Origin: Parapristionchus giblindavisi
Taxonomy: Eukaryota > Nematoda > Chromadorea > Rhabditida > Diplogasteridae
Assembly (NCBI GenBank): GCA_943737045.1
Contig: CALSFV010000305.1
Coordinates: 347,511 to 411,510 of the forward strand
Direction of reading: 5' to 3'
DNA length: 64,000 nucleotides
Shown: positions 8,869-20,400 of the stretch, piece by piece
Layout of the letters: every line of letters begins with the position of its first letter
Position numbering within the stretch: the first letter of the stretch is position 1
The notes under the pieces: model-generated
Told to the model about the DNA's origin: nothing
Database searches by the model: none
Seen by the model: only the letters and a program-made list of their open reading frames with translations
Translations under genes and position numbers: made by a program

Positions 8869-10024
8869 TCCACTTTAATATTTTTATTTCTTTGACTAGA
8901 ATCGTCACAAATGATTCGATCTCATATCTGTACAAAGCTCCTTCCGCTATTTTTCATATTAACTATTTCATAAATAGACCTGAACGACGGCGATACCGTG
9001 ATAACATTCTAGTTCGTGTATATAGGCTATTGTAGAATGACAACGCTTCGATAAATGTCTGGGCCGATTTCATATTCTCGGAATGCACGATCTCAATTAA
9101 TTACAGACTTCAGTAATCCAATGTATAATATGCAACTTATAATATTACAGCACAACTCATGAGCTCACTCATCAAACAATTCGACCAAGGCCAATTATTC
9201 ATTTAAAGACAGAAAAAGAGCTGTTACTGATCTTTACAGCAGCCATTATCATATGACTGATAGATATGGAGATATACAACACACGTATCGCAAATTGGAG
9301 CCGGTCCTTGCAGAGTTAAACACAAACTTAACAAATACAACGGTATATCAAGAGTATCAAAGTTCAAAGATCAACTAAGTGAGATGCAGTACGGTATCGC
9401 TTCCGGACTCTTTTACGGCGAAAAATTGCATTAAAAATCATTAAAATAAAAAGCCCAAATGGGGCAAGACCAAAGGGTGTAGTAAGTGTAGTAGTATCTG
9501 ACTCTGTCTCTGCTTGTTGAATCTCGAATACAGTACGCTTCCAATTTCGGTACGAGACCGATCGATAAATAATCTTATTACTGTACTGACTGAGAGAAAA
9601 AATGGAGAGAAACAAATCAACTGTAAATATGGACAAAACAGAGAAACAGGAATAGATTACGGTAATTGGAGTGGATACAGAGGTAGTAAGCACTACTACA
9701 GAAGAAAAAGCAAACCTTTAAAAAGGGGAGGGCATGGGTAAAATAACGAAAACGGGAGAAGTTTAACATAAAGAAACAACCACTGTGAGGTCGTGAAAAC
9801 GCCACATACATTTAGATGGGGATAATTATATTACGGTAGAAGATATCATATCAGAGAAGGATTTAGAGATCCTGATCAGCATTATTACAACACGGAGATG
9901 GAAACAGAGAACAGAACAGATATCAATTGGACCTCAGATGGGTAAATTACGGGGAGCCGAGGGGTTAACCATGGATAACAACTAGGAAATGACTGGATAA
10001 CCATGGGAAGCATGGTTAACCACT
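8869..10024. other. Convergent intergenic region
   Basis: Lies between the stop of the transporter and the stop of U2A', which face each other. The short ORFs here show no recognisable domain. A small imperfect inverted repeat, GGTTAACCATGG...GCATGGTTAACC, is at about 9962-10021. No RNA gene is visible. Confidence 0.5.
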
Positions 10025-13000
10025 TTAGTGGTCCATCTCTTCCTCTTCCGCTTGGAATTCTCCACCGTTCGTTCCCTCAATGGACATCTTATCGATCGTC
10101 GGCAACTCCATCATACGATTCCAACCCTATAATAATGAGTTGACATATAATACATTAATCAATTTTGATTATATACATATACAGGGTGCGCCATAATTAC
10201 CCGGACTCATTTCAACTTTATGATTCCCAGGCCCCCAATCAGGGGTGTGCGAAAAAAGATTTTCGAAAAAAATTCGAAAAACGAAAAATTATCGATTTTG
10301 TATTTCGAAAAATTCGAAAAAATCGAAAAAAATCGAAAAAAACTTAAATGAAGTAGGAAACTAACTGAAGAATATTTTTTATTGATCTTATTTATTGTTT
10401 TCGATTTCTATTGTCATTCGGATGCAAAAAATTATCTCTATTGGGCAACGTTTGAAATCGGATTCGTAATCTACATTGAAAACTGATCCTAGTCATGCTA
10501 TTGCCATCTTAAATGACCAGGACAAATTGCCAGCATCCCCTTGTGAGTCAAGCCTATTCTTGACAAAATATTAAAGAAAATAATAATTTGATTGGCTTAC
10601 AGTGCACATTTTACCCTGTAAGATCTTTCGATATGGTGGAAATACAAGAATTGTAATTGTGTGATTCTTAATTGAAGCTGTTTACATGATAAAACATATC
10701 TTTTGGCTCAAATGAAATTGTAATTTTTGTTCTAAAATTTTCAAATTTCATTAAAAATGCTATAAATTTTGAATATTTCGAGCATTTTTGTGTAAAACTT
10801 TTTTTCGAATTTTTCGAATCTTTTTCGAAAAATTTTTCGTCGAAAAAGTTTTTCGAGAAAGTATCGAAAAATCGAAAAATCGAAAAACGAAAAATGCACA
10901 TCCCTGCCCCCAATGCAACCTCATGACGAGTGATCATTGGCCACTCCGTATTCAAGGTTCCAAGTCAGTTAGTCAAGTCTTCTAGTAATGAGGAAGTCAT
11001 GTCGACAACGACCCATCATTATCAAGTGTACAAGAACAGAGTGTTCATCAGCTCGGCGTTTACGAGTCGGATTTATGCGATACCGCTTCCCGGTACCAGG
11101 ATATTGGTACTAATGTCCGGGCAGAGGCAGACCGATCTCAGGTTCCTCCGCTACGAACCGAAGGCGCATCAGAAAGATGGCGTTCCGAAACCGCAAGAGG
11201 AGCATCTGGAATCTCGATATCTCGAACACTTCCGTTCGTCATCTCCTCAAGTCTCAGCTGAGTCTTCTCCGTTACAAGTACCGTAAACTGTATGAACCGA
11301 ATGAGCGGCAGATCAAGCTCCGTTGAGAACGGTACCCTCAACTGTTTCTACGTTTTGCTAGGTCCGCGCACTTCTGCACGATGTGCAGCGACAAGAATAT
11401 CTTACCTTCGAAAGCAACCTGAATATCAAGAACAAGAGAATCTTTGCCTCTGATCCTAGAGAATCCTACAACAGAGCTGGGGTCATGGGCAATATCAGTC
11501 ATCCACAATAAACCAAGGTTTTAGCTGCTGTTTGGCCAACTTGAAAGTCCACCTCTCGTTTTTGCCACTCCATGCATCCAGATCAATAAGGCGTATTGTA
11601 CCAAGCACATCCTCGAAGACGCACTTCACATGACAAAGTTGACTCCCCTTCTCAAGGCATGGGACGAACTCGATGACAACTACTTGCGGAATCGGCAGTC
11701 GCATATGAGAAGAGACTCAAGGCTTGTGTCAGAGCTAAGAGAGACGACATATAGATTCGCTAGCACAGTACTGCTGCCAATATTCTTGATAAGCTTTACC
11801 ATGAACCATATCACTCAAGTCATATTTCCAAGGGGAGAATCATATGGAGACAACAGTCCCGGTAATTATGGCGCACCCTGTATAATTTATGCATGTTCAA
11901 ATTTTGGTGAATTTATTTGGAGTTTGCTTCTTCAAGAGGATCTAAAAACAGAAAACCAATATGATTGATTCTAATATTATATATACACTCCCAAGAAAAA
12001 TTAATAAAATATAATAAAAATAGAAACCTTTTCGGGAATGCGTCCGGATAGGAGAATCTGCTGTAGATACTCAATCTCGGCGAGATTCTGCGCGTTCTTG
12101 ATGGCTTCCTGAAAATATGGATCGATTATTGAATCATCTTTATGACCATAGTTCGAAAAGTATGTTACAAAGTACCAAGCCTGACCGCATTTTGAACCAA
12201 AATTACCGAAAAAAATCAAAAACCTGACCGCATTTTAAGCCGAGATTTCACAAAAATCGAAAAACCTGACCGCATTTTGAAAACCGATCACCTAGCTATT
12301 CGACCTATGTTTATGACTTATGCAAAGATGATAAATAAATAACAAACAAAAAACATGGACATAATGATATTCACTAACATTTACCTATTACATTAAGCCG
12401 TAACCCCCTCCGCCGCGTGTCCGAGGCGGCGGAGGGGGGTTACGGCGTAGGCACGGAAGGCAAATGTAACGGTGCATATAGGAAACTGCGCCTCGGACGA
12501 CTCTGACTATGCTATAGTCCCACATTGCACTCTCTCTTACTCTGTAACATACATGGCCGGGTTCCTGGAGCTCGATTTTACAGGGGGCTTCCTAACGAAA
12601 AATGGTTAATTTTACAGGGAGCCTTCACTTTTGTTTCAAAAATTTCAACTAACCGTTATTTTTAGAAGGGGTATTCCCCAAATTTTGGAAAAGTCTTAAT
12701 TTTACAGGGGCACCCCCAGGTATGCCCATGTATGCTCTGTAGCATGATGACCGTTCAGGAAGGATGATAATAAATGAATAAATGAAATTGTACAAGAATA
12801 GGATTGCATGCACAATAAATGAATTTTGAGATGTGAACTTTTTAAAAATAATAATAATTTGAGCAGACTTTCAGTTTTGAAATGGCAGAGTAAATGATAA
12901 TATGATCTCGATCACCTCAATCTTAGACTTATCCTCATCATTCATTGATCGTGTGGCTCCGCCCACTGCGATACTCGCCTTCTCCAACTCAGCTACATCA

Positions 13001-15896
13001 TCCACGGGAGCGTCGCTGTGCTTGGCGAGCTGCAATTTGGGAATAACTATACAAAATTATTGATTGCATCATCGAATGATTTTCTATTTCTGTATGCTTT
13101 TATAACATAGGGAAACTACAATCGTACGACTAGATATAAATATCCAAAGTGTACCTCTACACAACGAATCTCATAGCTTGATTAGTATTTATATTGATTT
13201 CACAACATCATGAAACCTCAATCTGACGGTCTATCCCGTCGATAGACATGTGCAATGATCAATCGAAAACGTCAGATTTCGCTTTGACATCACAGCACGC
13301 TGTGTCGTAACCGTGACACATGTCTACTACCGTATCCAATCGTACCTCTGCTCTCTTCTTGGCATTCTTCTTTCCCTTGAACATCTTCTTGGCCTCTTCA
13401 CGCTCCGCGAGTCGGACACGTTTGAAATCGATCACGCGAACCTGTTATACATATTTGTTACATATATATGCATGAATTTTGGTAATATTAGATATATATA
13501 AAATATGTATACGTTCACGTTATTGTATTATTACTAACATTAGAAATGACATTTTGCATGATTTTGCTATAGAATTATCATAATAAAATTTTATGTAAAC
13601 TAACTCAATGGGGTTCTACTGAAGACCAACCCCATTGGGTAGAGGTTCACTGTCTAGAACCTAATGGCCGAAACAGTGAATCTCGCCTCTACTAATAACT
13701 ACTTTTGATTCATTAATATCTAATTTTATGAGTACATTTGCATGTTTAACTATGACATATTTTGATTATAAATAATTATTTTTCTCTAAAGATAATCATG
13801 AAACAAACAATTCATAATATGTAATGTTATGTCCGCGTAAAGAAAAGAGAATCAGGAAAACTATCCTCTCTCCGCAACCTCTTCGTTTCCATTTATTTTA
13901 TTTTCACAACTTCTGAATACCATAAAACAAATTCGATTTCATTATTAGGAAAACAACGAGGAGATCGCATGAAAAAAAATGAAAAAAAAAGAAAAAAATC
14001 ATATTTGGGTAGACAGTTGGTGAATAAAATTAACACAGCCAAGAAACCTTCGGTGTCAAATAGAAATCTTTTCATTAATCCAAATAAGAAGACAAGTGAT
14101 CCTTGAGCTGATCAATCAATAAAGTACAAATAAATATACCTGTGGTAGTCTATAAATGATGTATAGGCGATAGTGAGGCTTGTGAGTGATGGGGTTGCCG
14201 ATGAGTCTGCAATGATTTGTAAATATATATAAATATATAAAAAAATAGATTACTAATTCATTGCGTTTTCGTTTTTTTATAACATAGATAGAACCGCAAG
14301 TTGAATGAGGCCATAGTGCGAAAAGTAGGTTACAAACTACGACGCCTGACTTCATTTTGAGCCGAAAATTCCCGAAAAATCGAAAACCCTGATCGCATTT
14401 AAGCCGGAAAAATCCGAAAAATCAAAAACCTGACCGCATTTTGACAATGTGTAACATAGCTATTATACTTATGAATGGGGTGACACCATACATGAAGTTT
14501 CGCCAAACCATCCCACATGAAGCCATTCATGGCACTATTAAGAAAAAAAACTACGACTGTCATGATAAATTCTTTCAACATTTGCCGCTCCTTTGTCCGT
14601 TCAACCAGCATTTTCCGCAAATTTGTAGCCAGGTCAACATGATCAATACCAACACTCCATAATCAATAATCAGGCATCAACCGATCAACAAATCAATATA
14701 TTTCAACATACGTGAGATACTCCAGCTTGGGGCATGTGGCCAATCCATCGATATCTCCCAATTCACACAGATTATTGTTTGTCAATGTGAGTGTCTTCAG
14801 ATTGGGGAGAGATTCACCCAGAGATGTGCCAATATATCTCAAGTAAATAAACAATGAAGTTCGCCTGTCATGTGGTGTTAAAATCTTGGAAACGCAGATG
14901 GAAAAGTGAAAAGTAGTGTTAATTTTGTGATTGTAAAAGTAGTTAGAAAAGTAGCAATCCAACGCTCGCGTAAAGGGTTTTTATTGTAAAAGTTTGTCAA
15001 TTACGAAGATATGCTACTTTTCCAACTACTTTTACAATCACAAAAATAACACTACCATACGTGTGCAGCCATTGTCGCTGGAAAATAAAATCGGGTAGGT
15101 CGGATGCAAAAATCGGCTGGCTGGGACGCAAAAATATCATTTTTGTACGATTTTTGACTAAATCGTTTTCATTTTTGAGTAAATTTTGCCAAAATCGGGA
15201 GGGTCGGGGGCCAAAATCGGGTGGGTTTTGCCGCTAGCGACAATGCCGCCCACGTATGAACACTACTTTTTACTTTTCCATCTATTTTTTTCCAAAATAG
15301 TAACACCACATCATTAACACATAGATCGACCCACAATATACGGCTCATTTTCAGCATCAACCCAATATATAACTTTTTAAGACTATATGACTCACTTTTT
15401 ATGCAAAGGTTAACAATTTAGACGAAAAAAAGGATTTTTCTAAATCGAGTCACCAAATACAAAAGAATCAGTGAGGGCGCCGAAAATGTATGATACTTAC
15501 TGAATACGATTGTTATGAAGATAGAGTGCTTGGAGTCGTTTGAGCAAGGGGAAGTTGTCCAATTTCTTCACATCATTGTCCGACATGTCGATGTAGTCGA
15601 ATTGATCCTATATAATAATAATAATATTATTATTATTAATTGATTCATTTATTTGATAATATCGTCTTTATTAACTTGTTCTAAACTTAGAAAGTACTAT
15701 CTAGAAGACAAAAACTAATACTTGGTGAATGACCCAATCGGACTACAAATTAGACATCTTAAATGTAACATACCCTGGTTACTCCCATGTTCTCAATGAC
15801 GGGAATCTTGAAGTTGCGAAGATTCAGCTCTCGCTCTCTCACAGTATTGATGTACTGTCCGGCCTCGCTGAGAAGCTCCACTGACATACGGACCAT
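10025..15896 (-). CDS. SNRPA1: U2 small nuclear ribonucleoprotein A' (U2A'), complete, eight exons
   Basis: Exons in coding order: 15774-15896, 15501-15607, 14712-14837, 14140-14206, 13346-13441, 12916-13029, 12028-12108, 10025-10126. They join without a break into 271 aa, close to the roughly 255 aa of other U2A' proteins. The N-terminus MVRMSVELLSEAGQ, the LRR region (DNDVKKLDNFPLLKRL, LPNLKTLTLTNNNLCELGD), the cap segment GNPITHKPHYRLYIIYRLPQ and VRVIDFKRVRLAERE are characteristic. The C-terminus is acidic (EEEEMDH). U2A' binds U2B'' and U2 snRNA stem-loop IV in the spliceosome; the C. elegans orthologue is mog-2. An AG acceptor lies one base before the ATG (revcomp of 15897-15903, ATTACAG), consistent with spliced-leader trans-splicing. 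The last intron holds a mariner relic. The last exon is supported by phase and position rather than by conservation. Confidence 0.93.
10182..11880 (+). mobile_element. Mariner-family relic, copy 2, with nested hAT element
   Basis: Terminal inverted repeats of about 26 bp (CAGGGTGCGCCATAATTAC...), flanked by TA on both sides (10180-10181 and 11881-11882). Without the 667-bp insertion it is about 1.03 kb. The plus strand carries degenerate transposase segments in several frames with stops. It lies in the last intron of U2A'. Confidence 0.88.
10240..10906. mobile_element. Non-autonomous hAT-type element with TTCGAAAAA subterminal repeats
   Basis: Termini CAGGGGTGTGC and (inverted) CAGGGATGTGC are flanked by the perfect 8-bp duplication CCCCCAAT (10232-10239, 10907-10914). 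Both ends are built from many TTCGAAAAA-type units; the centre is AT-rich. An 8-bp duplication and CAGGG ends are hAT hallmarks. No transposase is present. Confidence 0.9.
12397..12446. repeat. GC-rich perfect hairpin, copy 2
   Basis: Same hairpin as 5443-5492, in the U2A' intron between exons 6 and 7. Confidence 0.85.
13465..13755. repeat. Structured dispersed repeat, copy 2
   Basis: Same family as 6225-6512, in the U2A' intron between exons 4 and 5. It shows one G fewer in the first hairpin and otherwise the same paired segments. Confidence 0.85.
14317..14445. repeat. CCTGACCGCATTTT-type intronic repeat
   Basis: A diverged copy of the 5197-5333 repeat, in the U2A' intron between exons 3 and 4. 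Confidence 0.75.
14873..15312. mobile_element. Palindromic MITE in the U2A' second intron
   Basis: Outer inverted repeats of about 50 bp (TGTGGTGTTA... GATGGAAAAGT..AAAGTAGTGTT) lie at 14873-14922 and 15260-15312. A second inner inverted repeat is at 14912-14955 and 15011-15055, so the AAGTAGTGTT motif appears three times. No coding capacity. Confidence 0.7.
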
Positions 15897-16096
15897 TCTG
15901 TAATATCAATAATGAATACAATAGATCAGCGATTGAGGCGGGGATCAGGGATTGCGAACACCGCGTAGAGTGAGGTAATGTCTCGTAGAGACCAATAGTG
16001 GTAAAATTTGCGCCTAAACGCCGAATACAAAAGACAAATAAGATGCAACAATCAATTTATTCGGATAAAATGTGAACAAAATGGATATCATCGAAA

Positions 16097-16496
16097 TCAA
16101 GAGGTGATAGAGCGGAGATGAGAGACCTGAAAACATATAATCAGTAATATTGGAAGGATTGGGCTAAATCGAAAGGGACACTTGATCTCAATACCTCATT
16201 GGCTTTTTAAATTGTCTGTATCTTCAAATACGAATTCGTATTTTTCTTACGAAAAGAAAAGAGTACAACCTCTGGACCCACGCAAACAACACATTTTATA
16301 ACATACCATTCGTTTGTTGATATGCCATATTGTTTCACTCATCTGAGCAACCGGAGACTCGATATTAATCTGCAATGATTGACGTACTAACATATTTAGA
16401 GGCAACACAAAAATAATAAACATAGTAATCTAAAGAAACCAACCAAATATTCTCGAATTTCTGGACGTACCCGCCAATGTTAATTACATGAGGATC
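16097..16496 (-). CDS. Unidentified gene, last three exons
   Basis: Minus-strand exons 16440-16496, 16307-16369 and 16097-16126 have good splice sites, each has only one open frame, and they join in phase 0. They give a 49-residue C-terminal segment (DPHVINIGGYVQKFENIWL, then an exon containing SPVAQMSETIWHINKRM) ending in TGA. I do not recognise the protein. Another well-delimited open segment with an AG acceptor and GT donor lies upstream on the same strand (about 16576-16702, containing CLDEYLNGQNW), but its phase does not join directly. The gene ends about 200 bp before the U2A' trans-splice-like acceptor, which is compatible with a shared operon. Gene structure is uncertain. Confidence 0.4.
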
Positions 16497-17438
16497 CTGG
16501 AATACTATTTATAAAAATACAAAATATACAAGTTGAATCTTTTGTTGATTGGGGAAATTATTAGAATCGAGAAACTCACTTGTCAGTTTTACATGAGGCC
16601 GAACAGAACCTTTCTAAGTTCCTCCAATTCTGCCCGTTCAGGTATTCATCCAAACAGACATGTTGGAAAAGCAAGAGGCGATAAATTACAAAGTAAATCT
16701 GGTAAAATGGATTTTATAAATTCGAAAACTTCGTGGTGTAAAAGAAACGCCTAATAGTGCATCGAGTGTGGAAAAAATGTCGCGATTTCAAAGTGAGAAA
16801 TACAGTATATTCTCATCACTTCAAATATCACGAACTGATTTCTTTCCTGAAAATTTCAAACATTATATTTCATTGTACAGCGTGAAAATATTTTAAAGCC
16901 CTCTTGATAAAACGTTAAGTACCGAAGCATCGTAAAATTCGAAATTAATGTTTGTAAGGAGGTGATTAATAATGATTATTTTAGACTAGAAATTTGATTT
17001 ACCTCCTGCCATTATTTACACATGACCATAATCTTTTTTTTCGAAGCAAGGGACATAATACAATCAACATCAAAATAAGTACGTATTTAAAATGCTCCGT
17101 AATAGATGAAAAATCGAATAAAATGAGAATGAACCCTTGTTAGGAATTTTTTTCTTGAAAAACAAACCGTGTCGCAAAATTTTTGTGGCTATTTAATAAA
17201 TCAACAGCTTTTCCCCCTTTCTTTATAAAAACATTAACATGAACGATAAATTGAAATTTTGTTCATGATAGCATTCAATCAATATACAAACCGTATTATA
17301 CCGTTCCGAAGTTAAATAAATGCCGTTCACTATGACAGTCAATTGATACACTTTCGCAATTCATTCTCTCCTTTTTTAAAGATTTTAATCGAAATTTTCT
17401 TTTACGTCCATAATTTATATAATTCAGGTTAAAGTTCT

Positions 17439-20400
17439 ATGAAGCGCGCCATTCGAAGAAGTGCTAAAGCAAGTGCGTTTTAATTTATATTTACAACTTT
17501 TAAAATCTTTATTCGTAAAGCGATTTTACCCTTCATGTTCAGGTGTTGATTCCGGTCCGACGTCGCCTAAGATGATTCAGAGGGCACCGTATAGTGAGTA
17601 AATTGACTATCTTACTCGAATGAAGAGATATTCGTTCAGAATCTTACGAAAAATCTTACGAAGAACAAGTTGAGGCTATCTCGGCTCAGGTACATTATTC
17701 TGCGTAACTTGGGTAGTTTACTCTTTCTCTCAAGTCCTTAACGTCGATGATTGTCTTGCATTTATTTGAATCATAAGATCATCGCAAAAATTTTGAAAAT
17801 TTTCGCCCTTATAACTATTTTTTGACAGGGGCAGTTTTGTTCACTTTTTGATTTTCATTTCAGCCCGGAAGGACCCGCAGACAGAAGGCCCACAATGAGA
17901 TAATAAGTCTCAAAAATCCACAGGCTAGTTGTCTCTTCTAATTTTGTGTGCTTTCATTGCGCATTCGAATATATAAAGTAGTTAAACGTTGAACATATTG
18001 ATTAGCTTCAGGAAGAAGTCGTCGCTGCAGTTGACCGGAATCAACCACCAGACATTAAATTAGTGTCAACTCCTGCACCTAGTAAGTCTCTTACTGAAAT
18101 TATTTCCAACTATAATAAACATTATATAAGTGATTAATACTAGCTTAATACCTAACTCTCTGTTGTTCGGTGATTAAAGTAAAAAATCAATTTGAATTAT
18201 AATATTCAACTACAGATATCGATAGTAATGGTCCTTCTGATGGGTCAACGAATAAGAAGATAAACAAGAACAACAATAGTATCCCGTCGAAGAACAAGAA
18301 AGGTAGTACTACCTGATAACTATCTTTTATGTGCTATATCACAAATTTCAGGGCAGAAGCCTGTTCGTCTAAATTGGGATGAAGAACCGCGTGAAGAGAA
18401 AGGTTCGAATAGCTTATTCATATTGTCTTTCCTACATTTTCAAAGCCTCATACTGCGAGGATTGACCGATGTATATAGCTCAATCCCCCCCCCCCCCCCC
18501 GGTCCCTTGATGCAAAAAAGCTGAAAATGAGATTTTAAGCAAAACACAAAGCGAATGTTCTAAATCGACCCTCCATATTTCGAAAATATACCCACTATAT
18601 AAAAATGACGCCGAGGATACCAAACATGTATGTTGTCATTATCACTTAACACTCCTTTATTGACTGAAAACTTTTCGTTGTGAAATGACAATTACAGAAA
18701 TTTAGCTTTTTCACTTTCCAATGCTTTATTCAATAGTTGCGAAAAGGAAAGAAAAACATTGAAATAAATTCAGGTGCATCATCTACCCGTTCCAAAGCAT
18801 CTATTCAGCCTACTGCGAGCGATGCCTCCCATAATCAATCAATCAATACGAACAACATTGGTTAGTCGATATGATCTACCGTAATCATTATGCGATCGAT
18901 TACAGTAATCGGATCGAACATAGAGACTTCTGGTCAGGATCTCATCAACTCCATCACTAATCACAAACCACTCGAGAAATTCAAAATTCCCAAGAAGGTT
19001 TGCGAGGGGACGTAATTTTATCTGGAACTGAAACTGGGGAAACCGTTTGCCCATATGAATATCTCTAGCGCATGCGGGATTCTGTTCTGATAAATGCATC
19101 CGCCTGTTATGATATGTAAAATTGCATCATTCAGAAGCCGGATGAGATCAAGGAGGACTCATCGGACATGCCCCAATTGGAGGTATCCTTGACCTATACT
19201 CATTATCGATTAGTTTCTACACTCCAACATATCTTACCGTAACCGTTGCCTTTAAGCCAATTGTTTTCACTTCGCCTCCTCAAGCCAACAATGGACTTCC
19301 CGCAAAGGATACGGTGATTACTCTAGTATTGATTGGTCCCTTAACAGTATGATTTACAGACTACCGTAGAGGGAAGAGTGCTTGAGGAGCACGGTACTGA
19401 GAAAGGTATTGTAATTGCTACTCATGATCAGTTTAATTTTATCGATTTTTAAAATTAATAAGAATTAGCTTCGAATCAACAAAATTGATGTGAATTGACT
19501 TTTTTCTTGTTCAGACTGTGCCCTCTCAACAACACCTGCGAATGTACCCATTCAATCAATGAATCAGTCCCTGGGAAACGTCACCCCACCGTATCCCCAG
19601 TCGTCGTTACCGTATCCTCAAGGCACTCCATCGTTTCCCCACGAACCACTACCAAAGCCTGAAGAGACTGTATTGTATCGTGTGGATCACCAACCGTATA
19701 CGCAGGAGCCACCACCGCTTCAATCGTGGGATAATCTTCAGTCTTCGTCCAAGTCTGTTCTTAATCAACCATTCAAGTTTGATTGGCGGAATGGAATTCC
19801 TCATCGTAAGTTTATTCAATAATTTGCAATGTTATTTTTTTATTATTAGAGTGTTTATTTAGCAGTTTGTTAATTAATTAATTTATCTACGCCCGAGGCG
19901 CAACGAGACATGAGAAAAATTCAAAGGGATAAGAACATGATATAATGTAATATTGACTCTCCAGACTGGGGGGGGGGGGGGGGGGTTACAAAGGACGTAA
20001 TTCGTGAATGATGGGGTGATGGGAAAGCCGGTTTTTGAAGATACTGGGATCATAGGTGGGCACGCTGGGGGAAAGGCTGTGCGCAAACTGGGGAATTGGA
20101 GGGCAAGCCTATGCGCATGGCCATTCTTTAGCAGATTTGACGGGAAATTTTCCAATTTTTACGAGGCAAGGCTATGCGCAAGGCCGCGCAAGGGAATGCA
20201 AGGCTATGCGCAAAAAGAATTCGTTTTCACACGCCCACCTATGACTGGGATTGGTTGATGAAGTGATGAGTGGAGGTAATTGGGAGTACCATCGGGCCGT
20301 TCGAACAGGAAAGGAGTGGAATCGGGCTGTGCTTGTGGTCGCTTCGTTGTGGATGCCGAATGAGGACGTTCGATCTCGTAAAGGTTTGTATAAATAAAAA

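Larger units (their letters stand above)
11086..14123. repeat. Segmental duplication, copy 2 (within the U2A' gene)
   Basis: Partner of 1-6878. This copy lies in the intact U2A' gene, from the last intron to the intron before exon 4. It lacks the LINE and has exon 5 and the exon-6 donor, so it represents the less altered state. Confidence 0.95.

Noticed and set aside
16593..16641. First exon of the TATDN2-like gene (ATG 16593, donor at 16642)
   Set aside because: Phase could fit a later acceptor, but ATG 17439 after an AG acceptor joins exon 2 directly, and the opposite strand here also looks exon-like.
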